This document shows positions 18,453 through 27,653 of a stretch of 64,000 nucleotides of DNA, in pieces. Below the pieces are notes generated by a model. That model had not been told where the DNA came from. It worked only from the letters and a program-made list of their open reading frames with translations, and made no database searches. Position numbers and translations under genes: made by a program. Position 1 is the first letter of the stretch; each line of letters opens with the position of its first letter. Source of the stretch: Emcibacteraceae bacterium (GTDB lineage Bacteria; Pseudomonadota; Alphaproteobacteria; Sphingomonadales; Emcibacteraceae); the NCBI GenBank assembly GCA_021774795.1, contig JAJFIR010000031.1, forward strand, positions 310,001-374,000. The letters are read 5' to 3'.

Positions 18453-19727
18453 ATGTATAAACGCGAAAGCGATCACATCTTAGAGAGCCTTTTAAAGCTC
18501 CACCCGAAAATCATCGACCTCTCCCTTGATCGAATGTACTGCATTCTAAACGCTATGGGAAACCCACAAAATAAATTGCCACCGGTGATCCATATTGCCG
18601 GCACAAATGGCAAGGGATCAACCATTGCATATGTGCGTTCAATACTTGAGGCAGCGAATTTGTCTGTACATGTCTATACATCTCCGCATCTTGTTTATTT
18701 TAAAGAACGAATTAGATTAAACGGAGCCCTTATCAGCGAAGAAGAGCTTTCGAGAATATTGGATTACTGCCGAGATGTTAATAATAATCAACCGATTACA
18801 TATTTTGAAATCACTACAGCAGCAGCCATTAAGGCATTCGCAGATCACCCTGCGGACATATTGCTTCTTGAAGTTGGACTCGGTGGCAGATTGGATGCCA
18901 CCAACATTGTGGACGCTCCACTCAGCACAGTTCTTACCCCCATATCTTTAGACCATGAACAATATTTAGGTTCTGATCTAAGCGAGATAGCGATGGAAAA
19001 GGCAAGCATCGCAAAGACAGATGTGCCGTTAGTTACAGCAATTCAAAGTGAGGTCGTTCATAATAAAATAAGTGAGATTGCTGCTGCAAAAAGGGCTCCT
19101 TTGATCAACAACTGGTCATATAAAGAAACTGAAACCGGTTTTTTGTATCAAGACGAATTCGGCTCGCTTGAACTGCCATTACCAAATCTAGTCGGTCCTC
19201 ATCAAATACCAAATGCCGCACTAGCGATTGCTGCACTACGTCACCAAGCAAAGATAAAAATAGATAAAAAATATTTCTCAACTGGAATAACAAATGCACG
19301 TTGGCCTGCCCGTATGCAAAATATAAGTGACAGTCCCTTCGGCAGGATGCTTCCAAAAGGTAGCGAGTTATGGCTCGATGGCGGTCACAATCCTGCCGCT
19401 GGTCAGGTCATTAATGAGTTTTTTAAAGAAGAACAAATAATATTAATTTGCGGAATGATGGAAACCAAAGATACACACGGATATTTATCTGAACTTTCAT
19501 CTGTCACCACCGCCCTTTACGGCGTCCATGTTGACGGTGAGGCCAGCCATAGTGGTGAAGCAATCACGCAAATGGCCATATCATTAGGTATTATTGCCAA
19601 ATCTGCAAAAAGTGTAAAAAAAGCGTTAACCGATATTACATCAAAAAGCCCGGTTAAAGTCTTAATCTGTGGTTCTTTGTATTTGGCTGGCCAAGTTCTC
19701 GATGATAATAACTTGATCCCAGATTAA
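18453..19727 (+). CDS. folC: Bifunctional dihydrofolate synthase / folylpolyglutamate synthase
   Basis: Mur-ligase family enzyme that adds glutamate to dihydropteroate and folates. The P-loop HIAGTNGKGST is near residues 47-57, YTSPHLVYFKERIR follows, and LLEVGLGGRLDATN and LDHEQYLG are the metal and substrate segments. WLDGGHNPAAG marks the C-terminal domain. 424 residues, normal. Nine bases after accD. Confidence 0.96.
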   Translation: MYKRESDHILESLLKLHPKIIDLSLDRMYCILNAMGNPQNKLPPVIHIAGTNGKGSTIAYVRSILEAANLSVHVYTSPHLVYFKERIRLNGALISEEELSRILDYCRDVNNNQPITYFEITTAAAIKAFADHPADILLLEVGLGGRLDATNIVDAPLSTVLTPISLDHEQYLGSDLSEIAMEKASIAKTDVPLVTAIQSEVVHNKISEIAAAKRAPLINNWSYKETETGFLYQDEFGSLELPLPNLVGPHQIPNAALAIAALRHQAKIKIDKKYFSTGITNARWPARMQNISDSPFGRMLPKGSELWLDGGHNPAAGQVINEFFKEEQIILICGMMETKDTHGYLSELSSVTTALYGVHVDGEASHSGEAITQMAISLGIIAKSAKSVKKALTDITSKSPVKVLICGSLYLAGQVLDDNNLIPD

Positions 19728-19771
19728 CGGCTGATAAAATGAAATAATCATGACCACGACTGGAATATAAC

Positions 19772-20398
19772 ATGCCTGATACCGGCCTCTATTTAATCAC
19801 TCCGTCTAAATTTGATCTTGTTGAGTTTACCGGACAGCTCAGAGACGCACTTGATGGCGGCAATGTCGCAAGCTTGCAACTACGCATGAAAGAAAGCTAC
19901 GACGAAGAGATCATTAAAGCGGCAAAGGTGTTGATGCCGATTTGTCATGAGAAAGACGTTGCATTTATAGTCAATGACCGCCCTGATATTGCCCGCAAAG
20001 TAAACGCCGACGGCGTACATATTGGCCAGGAGGACGCAAACATAAAGGCAACACGTGACGTCGTTGGCAGAGATAAAGTTATTGGTGTCACATGCAAAGA
20101 CAGTAGACATTTAGCAATGACCGCAGGAGAACAAGGCGCCGACTATGTCGCATTTGGGGCTTTCTACCCGACGATTACCAAAATATCAACTACCCGTGCG
20201 AAACCGGAAATTCTAACCTGGTGGCAAGACCTCTTTGAACTTCCTTGTGTTGCAATTGGTGGCATTACGATTGAAAACGCAAGAGATATGGCCAACGCGG
20301 GCGCAGACTTTATCGCAGTTTGTTCCGGTGTTTGGGATTTCGAAGGCGGCGCGAAACAAGCCGTAAAGAAACTTAACGAGGCGATCCGGCAAAAATGA
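19772..20398 (+). CDS. thiE: Thiamine phosphate synthase
   Basis: Joins hydroxymethylpyrimidine diphosphate and thiazole phosphate to make thiamine phosphate. Seen are LQLRMK (residues 36-41), FIVNDRPDIA, ADGVHIGQED, GVTCKDS and VAIGGITIENA, typical of the TIM-barrel family. The phosphate-loop TKISTTRAK replaces the more common TxTKxxA form, as in the shorter ThiE-like proteins of alphaproteobacteria. No TPP riboswitch and no other thiamine genes are adjacent. It overlaps the next gene by 4 bases. Confidence 0.88.
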   Translation: MPDTGLYLITPSKFDLVEFTGQLRDALDGGNVASLQLRMKESYDEEIIKAAKVLMPICHEKDVAFIVNDRPDIARKVNADGVHIGQEDANIKATRDVVGRDKVIGVTCKDSRHLAMTAGEQGADYVAFGAFYPTITKISTTRAKPEILTWWQDLFELPCVAIGGITIENARDMANAGADFIAVCSGVWDFEGGAKQAVKKLNEAIRQK

Positions 20399-21030
20399 GT
20401 GAATATCCTATACTTTATAGTTTTAGAAGATGCCCATTTGCCATGAGAGTCAGGCTAGTTCTTCATGCGTGCGAAATAACATGCGAATTACGTGAAGTCA
20501 TTCTAAAAGACAAACCTCAAGAAATGGTAGCCATCTCAGCCAAAGCAACAGTGCCTGTGTTGCAGTTACCAGATGCAAAGATAATTGATGAAAGTTATGA
20601 CATCATATTATGGGCTATCAAACAAAATGACCCTAACAACTGGACGTCTCATTTGGATGAACTGGCGCATCTTGTAAAAATAAATGATGATGAGTTTAAA
20701 ATACATCTGGATAAGTATAAATACTCAAGCCGTCATCCCGAACTTCCGAAGGAAGAACATCGTGAAAATGCAAACTTCTTTTTAAAATATTTAGACGAGC
20801 TACTCGACAAGAAGGCATTTTTAAGTGCCGATCATCAAACTGTAACTGATTTGTCAATATTTCCATTCATTCGCCAATTTGCTTTTGTTGATAAAAACTA
20901 TTTTGATCAATTAGATTTTCCAAGGCTTCAAAGATGGCTGGATTGGCATTTAAATTCGACCCTTTTTGATAAAGTCATGCAAAAATACGTGCGCTGGGAA
21001 GAGGGTCAGACAAAGACTTTTTTCGCGTAA
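20395..21030 (+). CDS. Glutathione S-transferase family protein
   Basis: A 211-residue thioredoxin-fold plus helical-domain protein. The N-terminus LYSFRRCPFAMRVRLVL has the CPFA active-site form of Cys/GST-omega-like enzymes; TVPVLQL contains the cis-Pro, and IDESYDIILWA the gamma-glutamyl-binding Glu-Ser. The substrate is unknown; deglutathionylation is common for this type. Its ATGA start overlaps the thiE stop. Confidence 0.88.
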   Translation: MSEYPILYSFRRCPFAMRVRLVLHACEITCELREVILKDKPQEMVAISAKATVPVLQLPDAKIIDESYDIILWAIKQNDPNNWTSHLDELAHLVKINDDEFKIHLDKYKYSSRHPELPKEEHRENANFFLKYLDELLDKKAFLSADHQTVTDLSIFPFIRQFAFVDKNYFDQLDFPRLQRWLDWHLNSTLFDKVMQKYVRWEEGQTKTFFA

Positions 21031-21040
21031 ACTATCATAC

Positions 21041-21054
21041 TTGATCTAAATCAT
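21041..21054. promoter_or_regulatory. FNR/FixK-like box, one mismatch
   Basis: TTGATCTAAATCAT differs from TTGAT-N4-ATCAA at the last base only. It lies 69 bases upstream of the DUF3775 start and 11 bases after the GST stop. Single near-matches arise by chance in AT-rich DNA, so this is a weak call. Confidence 0.3.
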
Positions 21055-21122
21055 TAATATTATCATTTGTTGGCGTTACCCTAAAAAAATGATACGCTAT
21101 TATTCAACGGTTGAGGTGTAAA

Positions 21123-21533
21123 ATGATTCCCTTAAGTCCAGAAAAAATAAAGTTCATTATTTCAGTTGCACGTGAATATCGTGAAGGTTCATTGGCGATG
21201 GTTAGCGAAGAGCTATCAGAAATTCATCATTCGGATAGTTATACGGAACACAGCGTTGCTGGCTTAGTTGAGGATTGTAAATCTGAAGAACATGCACAAG
21301 ACAGTGCTTATAATGAATTAAAGGGTGCAATCGAAACTCTAAATGAAGAAGAACGGTTTGGACTTGTTGCAGCAATGTGGATTGGACGCGGCACTTATAG
21401 CGCCGACGAATTAGAAACAGCAATTAAAGATGCCAGGGCCTCTGACAATCTGCACACGGCGGAGTATCTTATCGGAACTCCATTGCTTCCAGATTATTTG
21501 GAAGAGGGCTTGATACAAATAAGCGAAGATTAA
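21123..21533 (+). CDS. DUF3775 domain protein
   Basis: A 136-residue acidic soluble protein that I place in the DUF3775 family from its pattern: LSPEKIKFIISVAREY at the start, then LNEEERFGLVAAMWIGRG and a C-terminal TAEYLIGTPLLPDYLEEGL. The last segment is characteristic of the family. Function unknown. GAGG at 21113-21116 supports the ATG at 21123 over an upstream TTG. The stop overlaps the convergent GNAT gene by 4 bases. Confidence 0.8.
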   Translation: MIPLSPEKIKFIISVAREYREGSLAMVSEELSEIHHSDSYTEHSVAGLVEDCKSEEHAQDSAYNELKGAIETLNEEERFGLVAAMWIGRGTYSADELETAIKDARASDNLHTAEYLIGTPLLPDYLEEGLIQISED

Positions 21534-22009
21534 CTTCTGATTTTTTTTATAGTATCTTCATCTAATCTGTATTTTGTCCACCCATCGATAGGTGTCGCCC
21601 CGATTGATAGGTAGAAATCAATAGCTGGTTTATTCCAATTAAGAACACTCCATTCAAGCCGTCCACATTTGTTACTTTTCGCTATTTTTGCCAGATGTAT
21701 AAGTAACGCCTTTCCAAGTCCTGACCCCCGACTAACATCATTTACAAATAGATCTTCCAGATATACTCCGGGTTTTCCCTGGAACGTTGAATAGTTATAG
21801 AAATAAAGCGCAAAACCACATGCTTCACCATTAATTTCTCCGATTAAAACATGTGCTGTCGGATTTTTACAAAATAATGTTTCTTCCAATTGCTCTGCAT
21901 CGGCTACAACCTCGTGGCCCAGCTCTTCATATTCCGCTAACTGTTCAATGAAACCTAGAATACTGTTAACGTCATTTATGACGGCTTTCCGAATATTAAT
22001 ATTTTTCAT
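21530..22009 (-). CDS. GNAT acetyltransferase, diamine-acetyltransferase-like
   Basis: A 159-residue acetyl-CoA-dependent N-acetyltransferase. The core has GFALYFYNYSTFQGKPGVYLE-like segments, LEDLFVNDVSRGSGLGKALL (acetyl-CoA loop R/Q-x-x-G-x-G/A as RGSGLGKA) and LEWSVLNWNKPAIDFY, all typical of the spermidine/diamine acetyltransferase group. The substrate is not proven. It lies 8 bases downstream of the NfeD gene. Confidence 0.87.
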   Translation of the reverse strand: MKNINIRKAVINDVNSILGFIEQLAEYEELGHEVVADAEQLEETLFCKNPTAHVLIGEINGEACGFALYFYNYSTFQGKPGVYLEDLFVNDVSRGSGLGKALLIHLAKIAKSNKCGRLEWSVLNWNKPAIDFYLSIGATPIDGWTKYRLDEDTIKKIRS

Positions 22010-22017
22010 CGCAACCT

Positions 22018-22464
22018 TTATAGTGCCTCAACGATGAGCACGACGCCGTCAGATCCAACCACTTTCACTGCGGCCCCAATTTCCGCATTAAAATCACCAC
22101 GAACCAGCCATAAACTGTCGCCAATGCGCACTTTACCTTCCCCATTAACCAGCGGTCGTTCAAGTTCGTAATGATGGCCAACATAGCGCGCACCACGATC
22201 ATTTAGGTTTTCATCTTCACTTGTTATCGGATTTTTCTTCAGATATGTGCGTCCCGCGTACACACTTATTATGCCCAGCACTGAAAAGATAATAAACTGA
22301 ACTTCCCAACCAAGTGATGCGTCAATAAAAACAAGACCACCGACAATAATACTGGCAAAAGAAAGCCACATAAAAATAACCCCTGGAACAGCCATTTCAA
22401 GCCCTAAGAGAACCAAGGTTAGCACAAACCAGAACCAGTGATTAAAAACGAAATTCTCCAGCAT
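22018..22464 (-). CDS. NfeD-like membrane protein
   Basis: A 148-residue short NfeD (no ClpP-like protease domain) with two to three helices in residues 8-70 and a C-terminal OB-fold (about 85-146) containing GEGKVRIGDSLWLVRGD. Such proteins are partners of SPFH proteins in membrane microdomain organisation. The SPFH gene lies 28 bases upstream, so the two form the usual pair. Confidence 0.9.
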   Translation of the reverse strand: MLENFVFNHWFWFVLTLVLLGLEMAVPGVIFMWLSFASIIVGGLVFIDASLGWEVQFIIFSVLGIISVYAGRTYLKKNPITSEDENLNDRGARYVGHHYELERPLVNGEGKVRIGDSLWLVRGDFNAEIGAAVKVVGSDGVVLIVEAL

Positions 22465-22492
22465 ATAATTTTCCTTTCCTGATAAATTGAAC

Positions 22493-23440
22493 TTATGGCA
22501 TATGTTTATCGGTTGTGTCTTTATTGGCGTTTAAGTTTTTTAACATATCCGTCATACCGCCTAATGCGCCGATAACACCTGTTGCCTCAAGTGGCATAAA
22601 TACCAACTTTTCATTTCTTGAATTTGCGAACTGCCCCAACATATCAACATATTTTTGGGCCACAAAATAATTGATAGCTTTCGGGTCACCTTTTGCAATC
22701 GCCGTTGAAACCATTTCAGTTGCTTTGGCTTCCGCCTCTGCTTCACGTTCTCGCGCTTCCGCATCGCGATATGCGGCTTCACGCCTACCTTCTGCCTCAA
22801 GAATAACCGATTGCTTTTCACCTTCCGCCTTTAATATTTCAGATTGTCGCAGACCTTCTGCTTCCAAAATATTAGCCCGCTTAATACGTTCTGCTTTCAT
22901 CTGCCTGGCCATTGCATCAACAATGTCACGCGGCGGTTCGATATCCTTTATCTCAATGCGTGTTACTTTAATGCCCCATGGTTGGGTGGCTTCATCAACG
23001 ACATCCAATAATTTTGCATTAATTTGATCCCTAAGTGATAATAATTGATCAAGATCCATGGATCCCATTACGGTCCTTAAATTCGTCATAGTAAGATTTA
23101 ATATAGCACTTACTAAATCATTCACTTCGTAGGTCGCCTTCGCCGCATCAATAACCTGGAAGAAAACGACACCATTAGCTGTGACCATTGCGTTATCTTT
23201 TGTAATCACCTCCTGCGATGGAATATCAAAAACCTGTTCCTTCATATTCATTTTTGCACCAATTTTATCAAAAAACGGAATAATAAGATGAAACCCCGGG
23301 GGCAAAGTTTTAGTATACCGACCAAATCGCTCGACCGTGTATTGAAAACCTTGTGCAACAGTTTTTACGCCTGAGAAAAATAAGTAAATGACCAAAAGAA
23401 CGGACACTATCGCGAAAAACGGTAAATCTATAAATCCCAT
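22493..23440 (-). CDS. SPFH/band-7 protein (QmcA/paraslipin-like)
   Basis: A 315-residue stomatin-type protein: one N-terminal membrane anchor (residues 4-25), SPFH domain (about 25-185, with VERFGRYTKTLPPGFH and PSQEVITKDNAMV), then a long Ala/Glu-rich coiled coil (about 190-255, repeated LEAEG/LKAEGEKQ units) and a short C-terminal region. It assembles into membrane-anchored oligomers and may act in protein quality control. The name qmcA is possible but not certain. Partner NfeD follows. Confidence 0.92.
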   Translation of the reverse strand: MGFIDLPFFAIVSVLLVIYLFFSGVKTVAQGFQYTVERFGRYTKTLPPGFHLIIPFFDKIGAKMNMKEQVFDIPSQEVITKDNAMVTANGVVFFQVIDAAKATYEVNDLVSAILNLTMTNLRTVMGSMDLDQLLSLRDQINAKLLDVVDEATQPWGIKVTRIEIKDIEPPRDIVDAMARQMKAERIKRANILEAEGLRQSEILKAEGEKQSVILEAEGRREAAYRDAEAREREAEAEAKATEMVSTAIAKGDPKAINYFVAQKYVDMLGQFANSRNEKLVFMPLEATGVIGALGGMTDMLKNLNANKDTTDKHMP

Positions 23441-23599
23441 AAAAAATTCCTTTTCTTAAAAAATGACAGTGGTTAATACGAATTGACTTTGTATTTTATA
23501 TAATATTAAAACGTTTAATTGCAATAGTTAGGAAGAATACACTTAGTTGTTACTTCTAAATTGATTGTACCACAACCTTTTTTTTATTGGACACTGTTT

Positions 23600-23645
23600 A
23601 TATTACTTTGAAGAAACACTGGATATTACTTAGAAGAAACACTGG
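23600..23645. repeat. 23-bp tandem direct repeat (two copies)
   Basis: Copy 1 is 23600-23622 and copy 2 is 23623-23645, abutting without a gap and differing at one position (T versus A at base 10). Each unit contains ATTACTT and GAAGAAACACTGG. They sit upstream of the yqgE promoter, about 86 bases before its start, and could be an activator or repressor site. No third copy is seen apart from a loose GACACTG just before copy 1. Confidence 0.85.
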
Positions 23646-23660
23646 CAACCTTTATACGCC

Positions 23661-23689
23661 TTGACCCTTATCAAAGCTCTTACTATTAT
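23661..23689 (+). promoter_or_regulatory. Likely sigma-70 promoter for yqgE, overlapping an FNR-like box
   Basis: -35 TTGACC (23661-23666), 17-base spacer, -10 TATTAT (23684-23689). The same bases 23661-23674 (TTGACCCTTATCAA) match TTGAT-N4-ATCAA with one mismatch. The start codon is about 40 bases further on. Confidence 0.5.
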
Positions 23690-23730
23690 TAACCGATATA
23701 TTATTATTGAAGCATATATGGGATATTATA

Positions 23731-24306
23731 GTGGCAAAACAGGGATTTCTAAATGGGCAATTACTGCTTGCAATGCCTGGTCTCTCTGACCCGCGATTTG
23801 AAAGTGCCGTAATATATATTTGCACTCACACAGAAGAAGGGGCAATGGGGCTTGTTATAAACAATTTATGTGAAAATATCGATTTTCCGGATTTATTAAA
23901 TCAGCTTAAGATCGATTGCCCTGATACAAAAAAGTTCAAATTAGATAAAATAACCCTTCATGAAGGTGGTCCGGTTGAATCCGGAAGAGGCTTTATTCTT
24001 CATAGCGCAGATTATGTTCAAGAAACAACTTTAATCATATCAGAAACCGTTGCCATGACGGCCACCATTGATATTTTAACCGCAATAGCCTGCAATGAAG
24101 GGCCACAAGATTATCTTATTGCGCTGGGGTTCTCAGGATGGGGGCGCGGGCAGCTTGAAAGTGAAATTCGCAGAAACAGCTGGCTTACGATAGAAGCCGA
24201 TGACGAGCTGGTTTTTAGGACTGACCTGGACCTTAAATTACCGCGAGCGCTCGCCAAAATCGGTGTCGACATTAACATGTTGTCTTCGGAATGTGGAAAT
24301 GCCTGA
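23731..24306 (+). CDS. YqgE/AlgH family protein (DUF179)
   Basis: A 191-residue soluble protein of the UPF0301/DUF179 family. The signature GQLLLAMPGLSDPRFESAV is at residues 8-26, followed by YICTHTEEGAMGLVINN and LHEGGPV; the C-terminal half has ALGFSGWGRGQLESEI and a Trp-Leu pair. AlgH affects alginate regulation in Pseudomonas, but the biochemical role is unknown. I chose GTG at 23731, preceded at 7 bases by GGGA; a TTG at 23707 would add 8 residues. Confidence 0.9.
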   Translation: MAKQGFLNGQLLLAMPGLSDPRFESAVIYICTHTEEGAMGLVINNLCENIDFPDLLNQLKIDCPDTKKFKLDKITLHEGGPVESGRGFILHSADYVQETTLIISETVAMTATIDILTAIACNEGPQDYLIALGFSGWGRGQLESEIRRNSWLTIEADDELVFRTDLDLKLPRALAKIGVDINMLSSECGNA

Positions 24307-24801
24307 GGCCAGTAAGCCCTTAATTTAGAACCGTAAATAGATCAAAACATCATAATCTGTCATATCCTGTTGATTTTATTATCTTATACTAACGAACTGT
24401 GTCTAAATTACCACAGTATTGTAAATTTACATCAAATTTTAATTGAAAACCGTTTTTTCGGGAGTAATCAATTGATTTCTTTTGCAAATTCCTTTAAATA
24501 GATTCGTAGTGGAATATGTAATAGGGAGACTTTACTTTCACAAGATGTGACTTTTTTGCGACAGTGTATCAAAAAAGAAGCTGAATGTTACTTCTTATTT
24601 TCATTTTTACTATATACACCAATTGGTTAGGTGATTTTATTTCTCTGAATGCTCATTAATGTTCAGATGTAAGAAATTTAAGACGTTAGCCATTCACGGG
24701 GTCTTAATTCGGTAATAAGTTTTGGCCCTAGAATTTAAAAACACAATCAGTTGATTGTTCTAATTTTAGAAGAATTAGCTTTTTGGGAGGAATTATTAGA
24801 T
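24307..24801. other. 495-base intergenic leader before the TonB receptor
   Basis: This AT-rich stretch contains no credible gene. It must hold the receptor promoter and leader. Features seen are inverted repeats CTGAA/TTCAG (24645-24649 and 24662-24666) and CAATCA/TGATTG (24744-24749 and 24752-24757), and the receptor Shine-Dalgarno GGGAGGA (24785-24791). No confident -35/-10 pair, Fur box or riboswitch could be assigned. Confidence 0.5.
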
Positions 24802-27504
24802 ATGAAAAAATTATTACTCTTATCTGTGAGTTTGCCTACTCTTATGGTTGCAGCACCTGCTCTAGCCCAAGACGGTGGTCAACAAGAAGCAGATGTACTA
24901 ACAGTTATTGGTTCGCGTGTTGCGGGTCGTACGGCTCTACAGTCGAACGTACCTGTTGATGTGATTCAGGCTGACGAACTTGCTGCAACACCATCGATCG
25001 ATCTTAAAGATGCGATGCGCCAGGTATCACCATCATTTACAGTGGAACGTAACGCGATTGCGGATGGTGCTTCATTCCAACGTGAGGTTGCACTTCGTGG
25101 TCTTGATGGTGGTTCTGTTATCGTACTATTAAATGGTAAACGTGTTCACCGTAACGCTATTCTTGTTGGTACTGGCTATCAAGCCGCTGACTTGGGTACA
25201 TTTACTGTAAACTCACTGAAAAACGTATCCGTTCTTCGTGACGGTGCTGCCGCTCAGTATGGTGCCGATGCGATTGCCGGTGTGATCAACCTGACTATGG
25301 ATGATTCCGAAGGTATCGAAGGTTATGCACGTTACAGCAAATATTATGAAGGTGACGGCGCAGGTTATACTGTTGCTTCAAAAGTTGGTTTAAATCTTGC
25401 TGATCGTGGTTTCCTGGTTATTACTGGTTCATATGCGGATCAAAACCTTACAAACCGTGCTGATCCTCATTTAGTTGCGGCAGCCGCTGTTAGAAACTTT
25501 GGTGATCCCGTAGATCCAACTACAATTCGTGAACTTGGTATTCCGGCAAGAACAAATGTGAACTTCACATGGAACGCTGCAATGGAAGTTAACGAAAATG
25601 TTGAAGTATATACTTTCGGTAACTATGCAGCTGCGAACATTGATGAAACATTCAACTATCGTAACCGTCGTGGCACTTTGCCGGGTGATCTTAGAAACGG
25701 ACAAATCCAAGGTGCATCAAGTAACTTTAAAAACACAGCATTTACTGTACAGCGTCTACAAGATCTTTTTGGTCAAGTTAGAGGTTCGGAGCTTGCAAGT
25801 CTTGCAATTGATGGCGGTAACGGCGGTATTGATTTTGGTCAGGTTCATCCAGGTGGATTTACACCAGACTTTCTGGTCTTTGGTCAGGATATCGGTGCTT
25901 ATGCAGGTATCAGAGGTGAATTTGATAACGGCCTGACTTGGGATCTATCAGGATCTATTGGTCGTAACCGTGTTGATTATGATACAAACAATACGCTTAA
26001 CCCATCACTTGGTGCGCCAATTGATTTCTCAAGGCCTGGAATAAGTACGCTTACTGCTGGCGAGTTAGCTGCATTGCCGCTTAATTTTGCGAATGACCCG
26101 ATGGGTGTGCCATTTACCAATGCTGACTTCGGTGCGTTGGATTATGATAACGTTCAGACAGATTTCTATGCCGGTTCATTGGTCAATATTGAACGTTCAA
26201 TATCCCTTGATCTTGGTTATGAAATTGAAACAGATGCTGTTGATTCACTTAACGTATTCGCTGGTTATGAGCGTCGTACAGAACAATATTACAATGTTGT
26301 TGGTGAGCTAAATTCATTCTCAGTTGGTCCGTTATCTGACCTTAACGTTGGTGCAAACGGTTTCCAAGGTATTGACCCTGGACAAGCGTTTGATGTGAAT
26401 CGTTCAAGTAATGCTTTCTATATGGAAATTGACGCGAACATCATTGACGGTCTAAATGTTTCGGCTGCTGGTCGTTATGAGGACTTCTCCGATTTTGGTG
26501 ATAACTTCAGTTGGAAAGTTGCCGGTCGTTGGCAGGCTGTTCCTGATACGCTGGCCATCCGCGCTGCCGCATCAACAGGTTTCCATGCTCCATCAATTGG
26601 GCAAATCTCATCCATTAACTCGTTCACCGGGTTTAATGCTCAAACAAATCAAACAACCATTATTGGTACGGTTCCTGCCTCTAGCGATGTTGGTGCAATT
26701 TTGGGCGCAACCCCACTTGGACCAGAAAAAGCCAGAAACCTTTCTGCTGGTGTCATCATAACACCTGGTGATAACACGAACATCACACTTGATGTGTTCC
26801 AAATTACTCTGGATGACAGAATTCGTCGTTCAAGGAACTTCAGAACAGCTAATGATGGTACTGGTGGTAGTCCAAACGATGCACCATTATTCCAGCAAAT
26901 TATTGATCTGGGTACTGTTCTCGGTGCTGAAAGTTTCACGACCTTCAGATTCCTTGAAAATTCGATGGATACAAGAACACGTGGTATCGAACTGGTTGCT
27001 ACTCATAATGTCGAGTTTGACAATTCAAACTTGAGATTAACTCTTGCAGCTTCACATATTGATACTGAGGTACAAAGGTTTAACCCTGTAACAACTAACC
27101 TTAATAGCATTCACCAAGTTGAAAATGAAACTGAGCCATATAGAGCAACCTTCACAGGTGTTTATGCCTTTGATGATTTCTCATTCATGGGTCGTGCTCG
27201 TTGGTACTCTGGTCGCGATAGAGACGGAAACTTCGATTCTGTCACTGGCCAACCGCGTGGTGGTAGTGATCTAAATCAACGTATTGATAGAATTGACGGC
27301 GTTGTATTCTTTGATGCTTCAATAACATATGATGTTAATGAGCAATTCGAACTCATCGTTGGTGCGGATAACCTCTTTAATAAATTCCCACAGGAAAATA
27401 GAGATCTTATCCAGTTGTCAAATGCGAACGGTGCCAGATATGTTACACCTGGTCCTGATTGGCAAGGTGGCTCATACTACGTGAGTGTTAAAGCTAGATT
27501 CTAA
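24802..27504 (+). CDS. TonB-dependent outer-membrane receptor
   Basis: A 900-residue outer-membrane transporter powered by TonB. Signal peptide at residues 1-22 (cleavage after APALAQ); TonB-box-like VLTVIGSR around 32-39; plug domain about 50-160 with VALRGLDGGSVIVLLNGKR and DGAAAQYGADAIAGVINL; then a 22-strand barrel ending VSVKARF with the C-terminal Phe. The true start is the ATG at 24802 because a signal peptide follows and GGGAGGA precedes; an upstream in-frame extension to 24751 is rejected. The substrate is unknown: no periplasmic or ABC partner is adjacent. It stands alone, with its own terminator. Confidence 0.95.
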   Translation: MKKLLLLSVSLPTLMVAAPALAQDGGQQEADVLTVIGSRVAGRTALQSNVPVDVIQADELAATPSIDLKDAMRQVSPSFTVERNAIADGASFQREVALRGLDGGSVIVLLNGKRVHRNAILVGTGYQAADLGTFTVNSLKNVSVLRDGAAAQYGADAIAGVINLTMDDSEGIEGYARYSKYYEGDGAGYTVASKVGLNLADRGFLVITGSYADQNLTNRADPHLVAAAAVRNFGDPVDPTTIRELGIPARTNVNFTWNAAMEVNENVEVYTFGNYAAANIDETFNYRNRRGTLPGDLRNGQIQGASSNFKNTAFTVQRLQDLFGQVRGSELASLAIDGGNGGIDFGQVHPGGFTPDFLVFGQDIGAYAGIRGEFDNGLTWDLSGSIGRNRVDYDTNNTLNPSLGAPIDFSRPGISTLTAGELAALPLNFANDPMGVPFTNADFGALDYDNVQTDFYAGSLVNIERSISLDLGYEIETDAVDSLNVFAGYERRTEQYYNVVGELNSFSVGPLSDLNVGANGFQGIDPGQAFDVNRSSNAFYMEIDANIIDGLNVSAAGRYEDFSDFGDNFSWKVAGRWQAVPDTLAIRAAASTGFHAPSIGQISSINSFTGFNAQTNQTTIIGTVPASSDVGAILGATPLGPEKARNLSAGVIITPGDNTNITLDVFQITLDDRIRRSRNFRTANDGTGGSPNDAPLFQQIIDLGTVLGAESFTTFRFLENSMDTRTRGIELVATHNVEFDNSNLRLTLAASHIDTEVQRFNPVTTNLNSIHQVENETEPYRATFTGVYAFDDFSFMGRARWYSGRDRDGNFDSVTGQPRGGSDLNQRIDRIDGVVFFDASITYDVNEQFELIVGADNLFNKFPQENRDLIQLSNANGARYVTPGPDWQGGSYYVSVKARF

Positions 27505-27558
27505 TTATATGTTGTAAAGAGCTATTTGCTTTTTATAGTCTTATAAAGCCATAAAATT

Positions 27559-27594
27559 AACCCCTCATCTCTTCGGAAGTGAGGGGTTTTTTTA
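27559..27594 (+). terminator. Rho-independent terminator after TonB receptor
   Basis: Stem AACCCCTCA (27559-27567) pairs with TGAGGGGTT (27580-27588) around an inner CTTCGGAAG mini-hairpin, followed by a T-run. 55 bases after the receptor stop. Confidence 0.92.
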
Positions 27595-27653
27595 TCGGAT
27601 CATTTTTATCAAATTTATATTATAAATTTTAAAATAATATCAGTATTAACGGA

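Noticed and set aside
19728-19771. TPP riboswitch before thiE
   Set aside because: The gap from folC is only 44 bases and lacks the thi-box core; there is no room for the aptamer.
23600-23645. CRISPR array
   Set aside because: Only two units, directly abutting with no spacer between them, and no cas genes; this is a tandem repeat.
24744-24757. CAATCA/TGATTG hairpin before the TonB receptor as a terminator or riboswitch
   Set aside because: The loop would be only two bases, so no stable RNA hairpin forms; at most it is a DNA-binding palindrome.
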